Of a stretch of DNA of 44,404 bases, positions 15,970 to 23,706 are shown one piece after another. Location: positions 1-44,404 of the forward strand of contig JABFSA010000016.1 in assembly GCA_013140775.1 (NCBI GenBank). The letters are read 5' to 3'. The notes beneath the pieces are model-generated. The model saw only the letters and a list, made by a program, of their open reading frames with translations. It did no database searches and was not told the origin of the DNA. A program made the position numbers and the translations under genes. The stretch comes from Acidobacteriota bacterium (GTDB lineage: Bacteria; Acidobacteriota; Vicinamibacteria; Vicinamibacterales; UBA2999). Numbering within the stretch: the first letter of the stretch is position 1; each line of letters starts with the position of its first letter.

Positions 15970-16959
15970 TCAGGACATCCCCATTGACGTCGTCGATCGC
16001 TGGGCGGCGCGTGCGAATGGCGCATTCGTGGGCGTCAGGCGCTTCACGGCCAGCCGGCGCACGGGGTCGTTCTCAAAGCGCGCGCCATCGAAGACATTGG
16101 CGGGCTCGGGCGTCGTGCAGTACTGAATGTGAAGACAGAGTCGAAAAGTCCCCGGTTGCACGCGACTGCCGGCGTGGAGGCAGCGCGACGTGTCTACGAT
16201 CGCGGCACTACCGGGCGGTCCGACAAGGCGCTGCACCATGTCGAGGCCTCCATGGGTTGCGACGGCGTCGTCTGAAACGCGAATCTCGTCGGCTTGGCCG
16301 GCCTGCCGACGTTCTTTTCGAATCTCGGCCATCAGACGTTCGCTCTTGCTGGCCGGAATGAACATGAACGGGCCCTGAGGTTCCTCCACGTCGAACACGT
16401 TGAGAAACATCTTCGCCTGTCTCAGGCCCTCGGGATCGCAGTGAAACAGCTGGCTCGAGATGTGCTCGCCTGGATCGGCGCGCGGCACGGAGTAGACCAA
16501 ATCGATCCGCGTCAGCGTCGGAACCGTCCCCAGGTAGTTCGTCACCAGGCTCAACAGCGGATCTGACAGGGCGAAGTCCACGAGGCACGGATTGGCGCGC
16601 AGGTCTTCATCGTCGAGCATGCTCTTCAGGAAGCCCTGTTTCTTCCGGGCCTGGCGACGGGCCTCCTTGCCTGTCAGCGTGACCGCCTCGATGGCGGCTC
16701 GCTTTGGCTCGAACAGCCTGCGGCACACCTCGATCACTTCGTCTGTGCGCGGCAGGCTGTCAGGCGTCGTCATCGCGTAGCCCTCGGCCGAAGGCATTCC
16801 AGATGAGGGGAACTGCCGGTTGTAGCGGGCTGCCGTCCGGCGTCGCTTGAAGTAATCGACTGGTTCCGAGGCAATCATCGAGGCGCCCACCACCATGCGA
16901 CCCGCAGGTGTGGCACGGCATTTCACCAGGGCTTCTCGCTTGAGATGGGACCAGTCCAT
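15970..16959 (-). CDS. phytanoyl-CoA dioxygenase (PhyH)-like protein
   Basis: A 329-residue protein with Fe(II)/2-oxoglutarate dioxygenase features: the metal pair H173-x-D175 in 'QLFHCDPEGLR', the distal H262 in 'DTSRCLHAGSRV', and R273 in 'GTFRLCLHIQY' for 2-oxoglutarate. 'MFLNVFDVEEPQGPFMFIPASK' is the usual core strand pair. It most likely hydroxylates a small molecule in the cytoplasm; PhyH-fold proteins vary widely, so the substrate is open. The chosen ATG (16959) sits three bases from the predicted transcription start of an extended -10 promoter. The basic N-terminal 110 residues resemble methyltransferase/dioxygenase genes of surface-glycan or natural-product loci, and the next gene, divergent, is a methyltransferase. 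Confidence 0.85.
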   Translation of the reverse strand: MDWSHLKREALVKCRATPAGRMVVGASMIASEPVDYFKRRRTAARYNRQFPSSGMPSAEGYAMTTPDSLPRTDEVIEVCRRLFEPKRAAIEAVTLTGKEARRQARKKQGFLKSMLDDEDLRANPCLVDFALSDPLLSLVTNYLGTVPTLTRIDLVYSVPRADPGEHISSQLFHCDPEGLRQAKMFLNVFDVEEPQGPFMFIPASKSERLMAEIRKERRQAGQADEIRVSDDAVATHGGLDMVQRLVGPPGSAAIVDTSRCLHAGSRVQPGTFRLCLHIQYCTTPEPANVFDGARFENDPVRRLAVKRLTPTNAPFARAAQRSTTSMGMS

Positions 16960-16968
16960 GAGGGACGA

Positions 16969-16977
16969 ATTATAGCA
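16969..16977 (-). promoter_or_regulatory. extended -10 promoter of the PhyH-like gene
   Basis: On the minus strand the sequence reads TGCTATAAT, a perfect extended -10 element (TGnTATAAT). The start of transcription would be near 16962, so the mRNA would have almost no leader before the ATG at 16959. No matching -35 box is seen, as is usual for this promoter type. Confidence 0.55.
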
Positions 16978-17022
16978 ACCCGTGCAGACAGCACGTACGG
17001 CGACCAGGCGATAAGATGGGAA

Positions 17023-17817
17023 GTGAGTCATGAGTGCCCGATTGTGAGCGCAACCGTCTCGTTCAAACGCCATCCGCTGGTGAAGTCGGCACAGAAGGTT
17101 CAGAAGAGATTTCGGAAGCGGGTTCAAAAATCGGCCGCTGGCAGTCAGAAGAAGTTCAGGCGCTGGGCTCGAGCGACGCTGGAGGCCGGTTACTACCGGT
17201 ACAACCTCTGGCGCTGGTATTGGCAGGGCAAGCTGACGCTCCGCAGGAGCGATGCGACATTCAACGTGTACCTCCGCGAGCAGCTCAAAGAGACGCTGCT
17301 GAAGCGTCGTCTGTTCGATCGCGCCCGCGGCGATGTCGTCCCGCTCATCGACATGCTTGCGTCGAAGTACGATTTCACCAACCAATCGATTCTCTGTGTG
17401 GGGTGCCGGAACGACACCGAGATCCGCTACTTTCGCAGCCGCGGCGCCGGGCACGTCGTGGGCATCGATCTCTATCAGGCAGGCGCTGACATTGTGATCA
17501 TGGACATGCACGACCTCAAGTTCGGCGATTCGACGGTGGACGTGGTCTACAGCCGCCACTCGTTCGAGCATTCCTATGACACGCGCAAAGCAGCGCTCGA
17601 GTTTGTTCGCGTCGTCAAACCCGGCGGTGTCGTGGTGGTCGAAGTGCCTGGCAAGCACCAAGGCGGAGGCGACTACAACTACTTCACCTGTCTCGAGGAT
17701 GTGCTGGAGCCGTTCACGCCGCACGTAGGTGAGTTTTTGTGGAAGGAATACTCCCTGAAAGAGGAGAACACCTTCGGGTTCGACATCATCCGGCTCATGT
17801 TTCGTGTGAACAAGTAG
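17023..17817 (+). CDS. class I SAM-dependent methyltransferase
   Basis: A 264-residue cytoplasmic enzyme. The GTG at 17023 is one of several possible starts (GTG 17044 and ATG 16945 are also in frame; the last would overlap the divergent promoter). The N-terminal 60 residues are very basic (KRHPLVKSAQKVQKRFRKR), perhaps for membrane or nucleic-acid contact. The methyltransferase fold follows: motif I 'ILCVGCRNDTEI' (about residue 125), acidic 'VVGIDLYQ', 'MDMHDLKFGDSTVDVVYSRHSFEHS' and 'FVRVVKPGGVVVVEVPG', as in Methyltransf_11. The methyl acceptor is unknown. It is divergent from the PhyH-like gene and leads directly into the next gene (2-base gap), so those two are probably co-expressed. 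Confidence 0.83.
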   Translation: MSHECPIVSATVSFKRHPLVKSAQKVQKRFRKRVQKSAAGSQKKFRRWARATLEAGYYRYNLWRWYWQGKLTLRRSDATFNVYLREQLKETLLKRRLFDRARGDVVPLIDMLASKYDFTNQSILCVGCRNDTEIRYFRSRGAGHVVGIDLYQAGADIVIMDMHDLKFGDSTVDVVYSRHSFEHSYDTRKAALEFVRVVKPGGVVVVEVPGKHQGGGDYNYFTCLEDVLEPFTPHVGEFLWKEYSLKEENTFGFDIIRLMFRVNK

Positions 17818-17819
17818 AC

Positions 17820-18761
17820 ATGACGAACATTTCGGACGACGAAGTCGCGTTGGCGACGATGAGAGACCGGCTTCGAATCATGTTGCCGGAGGACTATCAG
17901 GATCACTACGAGGAGGTCGAACCTGTCTCGATGGGATCGGCAGGGCTGAAGTTCGGCGGCGACGGCCTCGTGGCGTGGGACGAGATGTGGGAGGGCTTTT
18001 GCGATCTCGCAATGGCCGGCGGTCCGCCGCACAAAGGTCAACTCCTCGAGCCAGCGAGCCGGGCAGAGGTGGAGGCAGAGCCGGACCGCTATCGGCAGGT
18101 CGTGGGTGAGATCTGCAGGGGCATCAGGATGGTCACGAGTCTCGACGTGCATCCTTCCCCGGCGCCCGGTTGGGTCCGCGTCACGTGTCTCGACGAAGGG
18201 ATGGCTCAGTGGTTTCTGCGAGCCGTGGTCATTGAGAACGTATCGGTTCGTGCCGAAGGCCTGAAGCTGGAACTGCCTGCGGGACCGCGCTTTCGAGTCG
18301 AGAAAGAAATCAAGAATGTCGTGACGGTCTCTGCCAAGACTGCCCACTATTGGCTGGGACACACCTCCAGGTACAAGCAGCGGTCTATCGCTCGATTGTT
18401 TGCGGCGATGGCCGCTGAGTCGCCGCTACTCGAACCTGAAACAGCACGCGACAGTTTCTCCGCGGATGCCAGCGAGGTTCTGGCATTGAGAATGGCGCAG
18501 GCGATCCAGCGGGAAACCGGACTCGTTGTTTCGGGTCGGCGCTATCTCGGATGGATTGGCGTCGAGTGCTCGACGGTGCCCGTCGCGATCTGGATGATGC
18601 GCGCGATGCTGGTCAGCAACGTCCTCGCGCGCCGTGAAGACACCCTGTTGTACGTGCCGGTCAATCCAACAACTGACCCGGCCGGTTCCAGAACGGTTGG
18701 CGCACTGGCTCGCGTGCACCGGCTCGCCTCAGTCGTTCCGGGCGTTGTGCAGGGGCTCTAG
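17820..18761 (+). CDS. unknown protein with an internal duplication
   Basis: A 313-residue soluble protein with no signal peptide, starting at the ATG 2 bases after the methyltransferase stop. I do not recognise the family. Two halves resemble each other: 'GWVRVTCLDEGMAQWFLRAV' with 'SVRAEGLKLELPAG' (about 115-165), and 'GWIGVECSTVPVAIWMMRAM' with 'LARREDTLLYVPVN' (about 240-290). Both follow a helix containing a Gly-Ile/Val pattern. Each unit would be an alpha/beta domain, suggesting a fused pseudo-dimer. The first segment has the distinctive 'MAGGPPHKGQLLEPAS'. Tight linkage suggests it works with the methyltransferase. Its 3' end overlaps the convergent cytochrome gene by 4 bases. Confidence 0.75.
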   Translation: MTNISDDEVALATMRDRLRIMLPEDYQDHYEEVEPVSMGSAGLKFGGDGLVAWDEMWEGFCDLAMAGGPPHKGQLLEPASRAEVEAEPDRYRQVVGEICRGIRMVTSLDVHPSPAPGWVRVTCLDEGMAQWFLRAVVIENVSVRAEGLKLELPAGPRFRVEKEIKNVVTVSAKTAHYWLGHTSRYKQRSIARLFAAMAAESPLLEPETARDSFSADASEVLALRMAQAIQRETGLVVSGRRYLGWIGVECSTVPVAIWMMRAMLVSNVLARREDTLLYVPVNPTTDPAGSRTVGALARVHRLASVVPGVVQGL

Positions 18762-19792
18762 TGGGCCGCTGCGGGGCCGAGCGGCGCGGGAGCGATGTTC
18801 TCTGCGTCGCCAGGTCCCGGTTTCACCGTCGGCTTTGCCCAGCGCATCACACCTCGCACGTTGTCCGCAGCCGTGCCTGCCTGCGACAGTGTGAGCGTGT
18901 ACGTCTGGCGGTCTCCAGGGGCCATGCGGGAGACCGTCCACACTGCGACGTTGCCTTTCATCTGGTCGTCGCGGCGGACGCCCTGATACCCCGCGCCGGT
19001 TGTTGTCACGACGTTCGCTCCCGCCGGGACCGTCAGCATCACGGTCATATCCTCAGCCACGAGACCGACGTCTTTGACCCCCGTGTTGATCACATTCAAC
19101 GTGTAGACCACGCCGCTCGCTGACGCTGTGCCACCGCTCAGATCGCCCCGCATGCGCGCGCGGAATCCAAGGTCGGTGATGTAGGTCCAAATCTCCTGCA
19201 GGCTGGCGACGGGCAGGCGCGTGGGCGAGAAGCTGCCCATCGCCAGGCGTTCCTGTGGTGGCTCACCAAGCCGGGCGCGCGTCGCCGGATACGCGGCCGC
19301 ATGCGCGTACACAATCGACTCAAACCACTGGAAGTTCGCATTGATGGCGCCCATCACTCCGCGACCGTTGTTGAACGTGGGATTGTGGCACTGGGTGCAT
19401 CCGGACGTTGTCGCCATCGCCAGCCCGCGGGACGCGTTCGCCGGCACCGGACGTCTCCAGGCGCCGGGCTCGCTCACACTGGGCAAGCTGGCAAAATACG
19501 CGATGAGATCGTCCAGTTCGCTGTCGCTGATCTGCGACTCGACGTAGGCGGGCATGACTCCCCACGGTTTTCGAACGGCATGGATGAACTGCGCGCGCGT
19601 GAGGCGACGGCCTGCCAGGTCTGGCCCCAACGCACCTTCGCCGTTCGTCCCGTGGCACTCGAAACACTCGACGTGCTCCGTCTTCTGCCACAGCACCTTG
19701 CCCTTCTCGGCATTACCAGCCGCAGGCGGCGTCGAAGGGGACTGCTGGGGAAGCGGGAGCAATGACAGAACGACGAGAAGCGAGTGGATCAT
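18758..19792 (-). CDS. secreted di-haem cytochrome c with a C-terminal beta-sandwich
   Basis: A 344-residue periplasmic electron carrier. A short signal peptide (MIHSLLVVLSLLPLP) follows the ATG at 19792, with GGAGGT seven bases upstream. The first haem site is C43-x2-C46-H47 in 'VECFECHG' with 'WGVMPAYV' giving a likely Met ligand, a typical class I domain to residue 104. The second is C132-x2-C135-H136 in 'GCTQCHNP'. From about 235 the chain becomes a beta-sandwich like DUF11: 'VVYTLNVINTGVKDVGLVAEDMTVMLTVPAGANVVTTTG'. The fusion would tether or dock the cytochrome to a partner. It could accept electrons from periplasmic dehydrogenases such as the Tat-exported molybdenum hydroxylase, but no direct evidence links them. 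Confidence 0.88.
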   Translation of the reverse strand: MIHSLLVVLSLLPLPQQSPSTPPAAGNAEKGKVLWQKTEHVECFECHGTNGEGALGPDLAGRRLTRAQFIHAVRKPWGVMPAYVESQISDSELDDLIAYFASLPSVSEPGAWRRPVPANASRGLAMATTSGCTQCHNPTFNNGRGVMGAINANFQWFESIVYAHAAAYPATRARLGEPPQERLAMGSFSPTRLPVASLQEIWTYITDLGFRARMRGDLSGGTASASGVVYTLNVINTGVKDVGLVAEDMTVMLTVPAGANVVTTTGAGYQGVRRDDQMKGNVAVWTVSRMAPGDRQTYTLTLSQAGTAADNVRGVMRWAKPTVKPGPGDAENIAPAPLGPAAAH

Positions 19793-19958
19793 GAAGACGA
19801 CCTCCGTATGGCGAATCGACTGACAGAAGCGGGCTCACGTTACCTCAGATTCAGTCGTCGGGCAAAGTCTCAGGATGCCGACCTGCTCACTCTATTACCT
19901 GTGCTAACGTCACCCGATTGGTCGTCGTATTAGGCGTACGATCTGGAGGGACGCTCGC

Positions 19959-20555
19959 ATGAATCGCCGATGGCTTGTCACTGTTCTCGCGCTTGCCTGC
20001 GCGGTCGTCGTCGCCCCGGTACAGTCGATGGGACAGGCAACCGGCGCGCCGACGGGGCAGAGGTTGCGACTTCGGCTGACGATCCCCAGCTTCAGCGACG
20101 CCGGGCCGATTCCGTTGCCGTTCACGTGCTATGCCGACGGTAAGAAGGCGATCTCGCCAGCGTTGCGATGGGCAAACGCCCCGGCGACCACGAGAAGCTT
20201 CGTGGTGATGCTCACTGGTCCAGAGAACCACCGCCGTGGCGGCCACACGGTCGCGTTTTTCTGGGGACGCTGGAACATCCCTGGCACCGCAACGCAGCTT
20301 GCGGAGGGGCAGCCGGTCGGTGTGGAACAGTCAGACGGCAGCCGCCACATGGCGAGCGACGACGGGATCCTTGGGTATGACCCTCCATGCGCGCCTCCCG
20401 GTGCAGGGCCGATCCACTACCAGTACAAGCTGTATGCGCTCGACCAGATGTTGTCGCTGCCGGCGGATGCCACGCGCGAAGCCGTCCTGCAGGCGATGGA
20501 GGGACACATCGTTGGCGCCAGTGTGTACTACGGAACGTTGGAGCGAGCGCAGTAG
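19959..20555 (+). CDS. secreted PEBP/YbhB-YbcL family protein
   Basis: A 198-residue member of the phosphatidylethanolamine-binding protein family (YbhB/YbcL, 'Raf kinase inhibitor-like'). Signal peptide to about residue 26 (VQSMGQA), with GGAGGGA before the ATG. Family signatures: 'LRLTIPSFSDAGPIPLPFTCYADGK', 'ISPALRWANAPATTRSFVVML', 'WNIPGTATQL', 'YDPPCAPPGAGPIHYQYKLYALD', and 'AMEGHIVGASVYYGTLER'. The usual 'DPDAP' ligand-site segment is altered to 'TGPENHRR'. PEBPs bind anionic ligands; the bacterial role is uncertain. It precedes the lactonase gene in the same direction, with a hairpin between them. Confidence 0.88.
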   Translation: MNRRWLVTVLALACAVVVAPVQSMGQATGAPTGQRLRLRLTIPSFSDAGPIPLPFTCYADGKKAISPALRWANAPATTRSFVVMLTGPENHRRGGHTVAFFWGRWNIPGTATQLAEGQPVGVEQSDGSRHMASDDGILGYDPPCAPPGAGPIHYQYKLYALDQMLSLPADATREAVLQAMEGHIVGASVYYGTLERAQ

Positions 20556-20584
20556 GCGCAGCTCGAGTGTGGACGCGTGCGGAG

Positions 20585-20615
20585 GCGACGCGCATACATG
20601 CAGTATGCTCGTCGC
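20585..20615. repeat. two-part hairpin between the PEBP and lactonase genes
   Basis: GCGACG (20585-20590) pairs with CGTCGC (20610-20615), and GCATAC (20592-20597) pairs with GTATGC (20603-20608), around a five-base loop. A single C/T mismatch separates the two stems. It lies 30 bases after the PEBP stop and 60 before the lactonase start. It could be a terminator without a T-run or an operator for the lactonase gene. Confidence 0.45.
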
Positions 20616-20674
20616 GCTGTAGGAAAGACAGTCAGTTGATGGCCGCAAATCGTCGAGATTCAGGAGGAGGCAAC

Positions 20675-21673
20675 ATGTCCTTGCATCGTGGCGCCCTGGT
20701 GGGGCGGACGTGCCTTGTCGCCGTGGGCGTGCTCATCAGCGCGTCTGCGTTCGCACAGCGTGGTGGTGGTCAGGAAGTCGCCCCGCCCGCCAGTTTCACG
20801 ACCCCCGCCATCGCTGGTGTTGTCGCTGCCGGAACGAAGATCGAGCTCGTCGAGGATGGACTCCAGCGCACTGAAGGTCCTGTCGCCATGCAGGACGGCA
20901 GCATGCTGGTGAGCGGGCCAAACAAGATCCTCAAGGTAGACCTGGCCGACACCGTCACGACGTTTGTCGAGAACTCGTATCAGACGAACGCAATGGGTTG
21001 GGACGGACAGGGGCGCCTTATTTCAGTGCAGAGGCCACGAGGCAGTGAAAAGGTTGGCGTGCTGTACCCGGCCGACAAAGTGGCCACGCTGGTGGACAAC
21101 TACCAGGGCAAGCCGTTCGACGGGCTGAACGACCTGGCGCTGGACAAGCGCGGAGGGGTCTACTTCACGGACACCCAGGGCATCTACTACCTGCCACCGC
21201 GCGGAACCGTCAGCAAGATCATCGATGAGGTTCCGAGACCCAATGGCGTTGTTCTGAGCCCTGATGAGAAGACGCTCTACGTACACAACAAGGACGGCGT
21301 GTACATGCTCGCGTTCGACGTCGCGGCAGACGGGAAGATCTCCAACCGCCGCAACTTCGCGAGATACAAGAGCGTTCGTGTGCCTGGTCACAAGGATCCG
21401 GCGTGGGACGAAGACAACGGCGCAGACGGCATGGCGGTCGATAGCGACGGACGCGTGTACGCGGCGACGAATTCCGGCATTGAGGTCTTCAGTCCGAAAG
21501 GGGAACTTCTCGGCGTGCTGCCCGTGCAGTGGGGCGCTGAGAACAACAACATCCGTCACCCGCAGAACCTCGCGTTTGGCGGCCCGGATCGAAAGACGCT
21601 CTACATGGTGGGCGCAGGCACCGTGTACAAGGTTCGAACGCTGTCGCAGGGCCCGCCGCGTCCCACCAAGTAA
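20675..21673 (+). CDS. secreted SMP-30/gluconolactonase-family hydrolase
   Basis: A 332-residue six-bladed beta-propeller enzyme. AGGAGGAGG at 20662-20670 fixes the ATG at 20675, which opens a signal peptide (cleavage near AFAQRG). Metal-site residues of the family are visible: Glu in 'RTEGPVAM', Asn in 'FDGLNDLALD', Asn in 'PRPNGVVLSPDE', and Asp in 'GADGMAVDSDG'. The C-terminus 'IRHPQNLAFGGPDRKTLYMVGAGTVYKV' is characteristic. It should hydrolyse a sugar lactone or related ester in the periplasm. In the family these propellers often follow dehydrogenases that make lactones; no such dehydrogenase is adjacent here. Confidence 0.92.
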   Translation: MSLHRGALVGRTCLVAVGVLISASAFAQRGGGQEVAPPASFTTPAIAGVVAAGTKIELVEDGLQRTEGPVAMQDGSMLVSGPNKILKVDLADTVTTFVENSYQTNAMGWDGQGRLISVQRPRGSEKVGVLYPADKVATLVDNYQGKPFDGLNDLALDKRGGVYFTDTQGIYYLPPRGTVSKIIDEVPRPNGVVLSPDEKTLYVHNKDGVYMLAFDVAADGKISNRRNFARYKSVRVPGHKDPAWDEDNGADGMAVDSDGRVYAATNSGIEVFSPKGELLGVLPVQWGAENNNIRHPQNLAFGGPDRKTLYMVGAGTVYKVRTLSQGPPRPTK

Positions 21674-21674
21674 G

Positions 21675-21839
21675 ATGGCGCCCGGCGCGGATGGACGGAA
21701 CACATCGCCCGCGCGCTTCATCGTCGTGGAAAACTGGTTCGAGGATGTGACGCCGATCCGGCGCTACCGCCTGCCGGTCCGGCTACAGCACCGAACGGCC
21801 CGGAGCAATGCGCTTCCGGAGGAAGTGTGTCCGGCGTGA
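21675..21839 (+). CDS. possible 54-residue remnant or small protein
   Basis: A short frame starting one base after the lactonase stop. The stretch 'RFIVVENWFEDV' resembles the closing residues of some acidobacterial beta-propeller proteins, after which the sequence turns Arg-rich and non-descript. It may be the decayed tail of a lost gene or chance. There is no ribosome binding site. Confidence 0.2.
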   Translation: MAPGADGRNTSPARFIVVENWFEDVTPIRRYRLPVRLQHRTARSNALPEEVCPA

Positions 21840-21912
21840 CGGCGGAAGCGCCTGCCAGCGACGAATCATCTCGTCGATCGCTCGTTCGCTCTCCCTCGCG
21901 AGGGCCGCGAGC

Positions 21913-22383
21913 TTAGTTTTTCGACCGAGAGGCTTTCGCAAGACTTTTCTCCAGCAGGTCGAGGACCGCCAGATCCCGAGGTCGTCGCGCGGCCCGCTTG
22001 CTTCTCACGACGTCGATCAGCGACGCGACCCGAACGGTCGCGCCCCCGACATCCACCGTGGAGGACCGGTCGCGCAGCCCGGCGAACGAGCGCACCCCGT
22101 GAATCGTCCCCATGAAGTCCACCTGCAACCCATCGTCCTCACGCACGAGCCGGTAGAGATCCGAGGCTGGGTAGTATGGCCGAAGCACCATCGCCCGAAG
22201 TGTCTTCGCAAGCGCCTTCAGCTTGACCATGTTGCGCGGCGTCTTGCGGAACAGGAAGTCGAAGTCCACGGTCGTGACGGGCGCCCCCTGCAGAGCCGCC
22301 GCCGCGTTTCCAATCAGCACAGCCTCGAGCTTGACTGTCGCCATGGCGGCAGCGACTTCGGCGAGGAGCGGTGTGGCATCCAC
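21913..22383 (-). CDS. nucleotidyltransferase-fold protein (MNT-like)
   Basis: A 156-residue soluble protein starting with GTG at 22383. 'AVLIGNAAAALQGAPVTTVDFDFLF' contains the degenerate G-[S/N] turn and the metal pair D40-x-D42 of the pol-beta nucleotidyltransferase fold; D89 in 'LQVDFMG' completes the triad. The C-terminal half ('VRVASLIDVVRSKRAARRPRDLAVLDLLEK') is the helical tail seen in the AbiEii/MNT-type toxins and antitoxins. Catalytic residues are intact. No partner gene (HEPN or regulator) lies beside it, so it seems solitary. It is 67 bases downstream of the family A gene at 22451. Role uncertain: toxin remnant, solitary transferase, or part of a scattered pair. Confidence 0.72.
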   Translation of the reverse strand: MDATPLLAEVAAAMATVKLEAVLIGNAAAALQGAPVTTVDFDFLFRKTPRNMVKLKALAKTLRAMVLRPYYPASDLYRLVREDDGLQVDFMGTIHGVRSFAGLRDRSSTVDVGGATVRVASLIDVVRSKRAARRPRDLAVLDLLEKSLAKASRSKN

Positions 22384-22389
22384 CGGGCC

Positions 22390-22395
22390 AGTATA
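22390..22395 (-). promoter_or_regulatory. possible -10 box giving a leaderless mRNA
   Basis: TATACT on the minus strand lies seven bases before the GTG at 22383, so a transcript would begin at or very near the start codon. No convincing -35 box is present. Confidence 0.3.
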
Positions 22396-22450
22396 GCGTC
22401 ACGGAACAGGCGGACCTGTGTCCTGCCCGAGATCGGGAGAACGAAGCGCG

Positions 22451-23287
22451 CTACTTGATGACGCCCTGGCTGGTGCGGTCCCTGAAGAGGCTGTTGTAGC
22501 TGTCCACCTCGTTCATCGGGGCGCAGATGCCCTCGGTCAGCCCCGAGAACAATCCGTACCAGCCGTAGAACGTGGTGTCCTGGCGCGCGACCCGCGTGTA
22601 CGTCTTGACGTCGGAGACCCAGGGTTGTGTGTAGAACGCCGGGTCGTAGAGCGTGAGGCGCAGTTCGATTGTGTCCGGCGCCGTGCGCGTGTAGCGCTCT
22701 TCGATGCGCGCGCTGGCGCTTTTCGGAAACCCGAAGATATCGATCCAGGCGCGGTCGTCGAGACCGACGGTGTTCAGCACCAGCGTGTTGCCCTGCCATC
22801 CGCCGGCAGTGTGGCCGTACCACGCCGGACCAAGGTTGTCGAGGCTCTCGCCGGACGGAACGGCCCGGCCGTCCATCCACAGTTCGCGTAGCGTACGCTC
22901 CCACTGAAACAACTGGAGTAGCCGGCCTCTCGTCTGCACGAACTCCACCGGCTCGGGGTCGAGGAGCAGCCGCGGAAAGCCGTTAGGGTTGCACTTGTGC
23001 GCCGGGTCGTTGCCGAGCGCCGGTACTGGGACCGCTCTAACGAACCCGGGATGTTCTCCGTTGAGCGGCTGTCCGAGGAAGCGGCCGCGCGTCGGCTTGT
23101 TGGCGTTCAGCCGCGCGTCACCCTCGGCGGTCATTGGCGGCACGTTGGGACTGATGCTGCGATGACCCTTGGTGATCTGCCAGATGCCCGAGAGGTCATG
23201 CGGATCGAACGCTGTCTGCGCGATGACGGCCGACGAAAGGCCGGTAGCCAGAGCGGCCGTCACCCACAGCCGGGTTATGTGAGTCAT
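22451..23287 (-). CDS. family A secreted protein (uncharacterised)
   Basis: A 278-residue copy. The start at 23287 opens a signal peptide (MTHITRLWVTAALATG, cleavage near VIAQ). Landmarks: 'PHDLSGIWQITKG', Cys in 'HKCNPNGFPRLLLD', 'WMDGRAVPSGE', core 'GHTAGGWQGNTLVLNT' (Thr replaces Ser and Gln-Gly-Asn replaces Glu-Gly-Asp, the most changed core of the seven), 'ARIEERYTR', 'YDPAFYTQPW', and a second Cys in 'EGICAPMNEVDSYN'. It is the last gene of the minus-strand operon 28204-22451, 8 bases after the DUF6152 gene at 23296, mirroring the family A gene that opens the operon. Confidence 0.86.
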   Translation of the reverse strand: MTHITRLWVTAALATGLSSAVIAQTAFDPHDLSGIWQITKGHRSISPNVPPMTAEGDARLNANKPTRGRFLGQPLNGEHPGFVRAVPVPALGNDPAHKCNPNGFPRLLLDPEPVEFVQTRGRLLQLFQWERTLRELWMDGRAVPSGESLDNLGPAWYGHTAGGWQGNTLVLNTVGLDDRAWIDIFGFPKSASARIEERYTRTAPDTIELRLTLYDPAFYTQPWVSDVKTYTRVARQDTTFYGWYGLFSGLTEGICAPMNEVDSYNSLFRDRTSQGVIK

Positions 23288-23295
23288 CGGCCCTT

Positions 23296-23688
23296 TCAGT
23301 CCACCGGGTTGCCGCGCTCGCGCGACATGATTTCCTTGCCGTCCGCGAGGATCACCTTGACGATGATCCCCAGCGGTTCGCCGTTGGTGGCGGGGTTGAC
23401 AATGGCGGTGACCGGCTGCCCGACCTTCAGCGTGTTCCGGTTGTAGCCCTGAGTCGCGAGTGTGTGCACGTTGCTGTTCTCGAATCCCCAGGTCACCATC
23501 TTTCCGTTGTCGTCCGTCACGTCGATGAAGATGAGCACGTGCGGGTTCTGCCACTTCACCTGCGAGACCGATCCCTTCAACGTCACCTGCTTCTTCATGT
23601 CGAACGACTGCCCGCGGCCGTGGTGGGCCGCTGCTGGCGCCGCCATCGCCACCACCGCGAGCCAGATGAACGTCCGGAAAGCCTTCAT
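23296..23688 (-). CDS. DUF6152 family protein
   Basis: A 130-residue precursor with signal peptide MKAFRTFIWLAVVAMAAPAAA; the mature chain would begin His-His-Gly. Landmarks: 'VTLKGSVSQVKWQNPHVLIFIDV', 'MVTWGFENSNVHTLATQGYNRNTLKVGQPVTAIV', and 'VKVILADGKEI'. This copy is the closest here to the textbook DUF6152 pattern. GAGGT precedes the ATG. It lies 18 bases after the receptor stop and 8 before the family A gene at 22451, so the three are one transcript. Confidence 0.9.
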   Translation of the reverse strand: MKAFRTFIWLAVVAMAAPAAAHHGRGQSFDMKKQVTLKGSVSQVKWQNPHVLIFIDVTDDNGKMVTWGFENSNVHTLATQGYNRNTLKVGQPVTAIVNPATNGEPLGIIVKVILADGKEIMSRERGNPVD

Positions 23689-23706
23689 CGTGACCTCATA
23701 CGTGAG

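Noticed and set aside
22314..22904. Frame that could be an antitoxin partner of the nucleotidyltransferase-like gene
   Set aside because: It overlaps the strongly supported family A gene in another frame and has no protein-like character.
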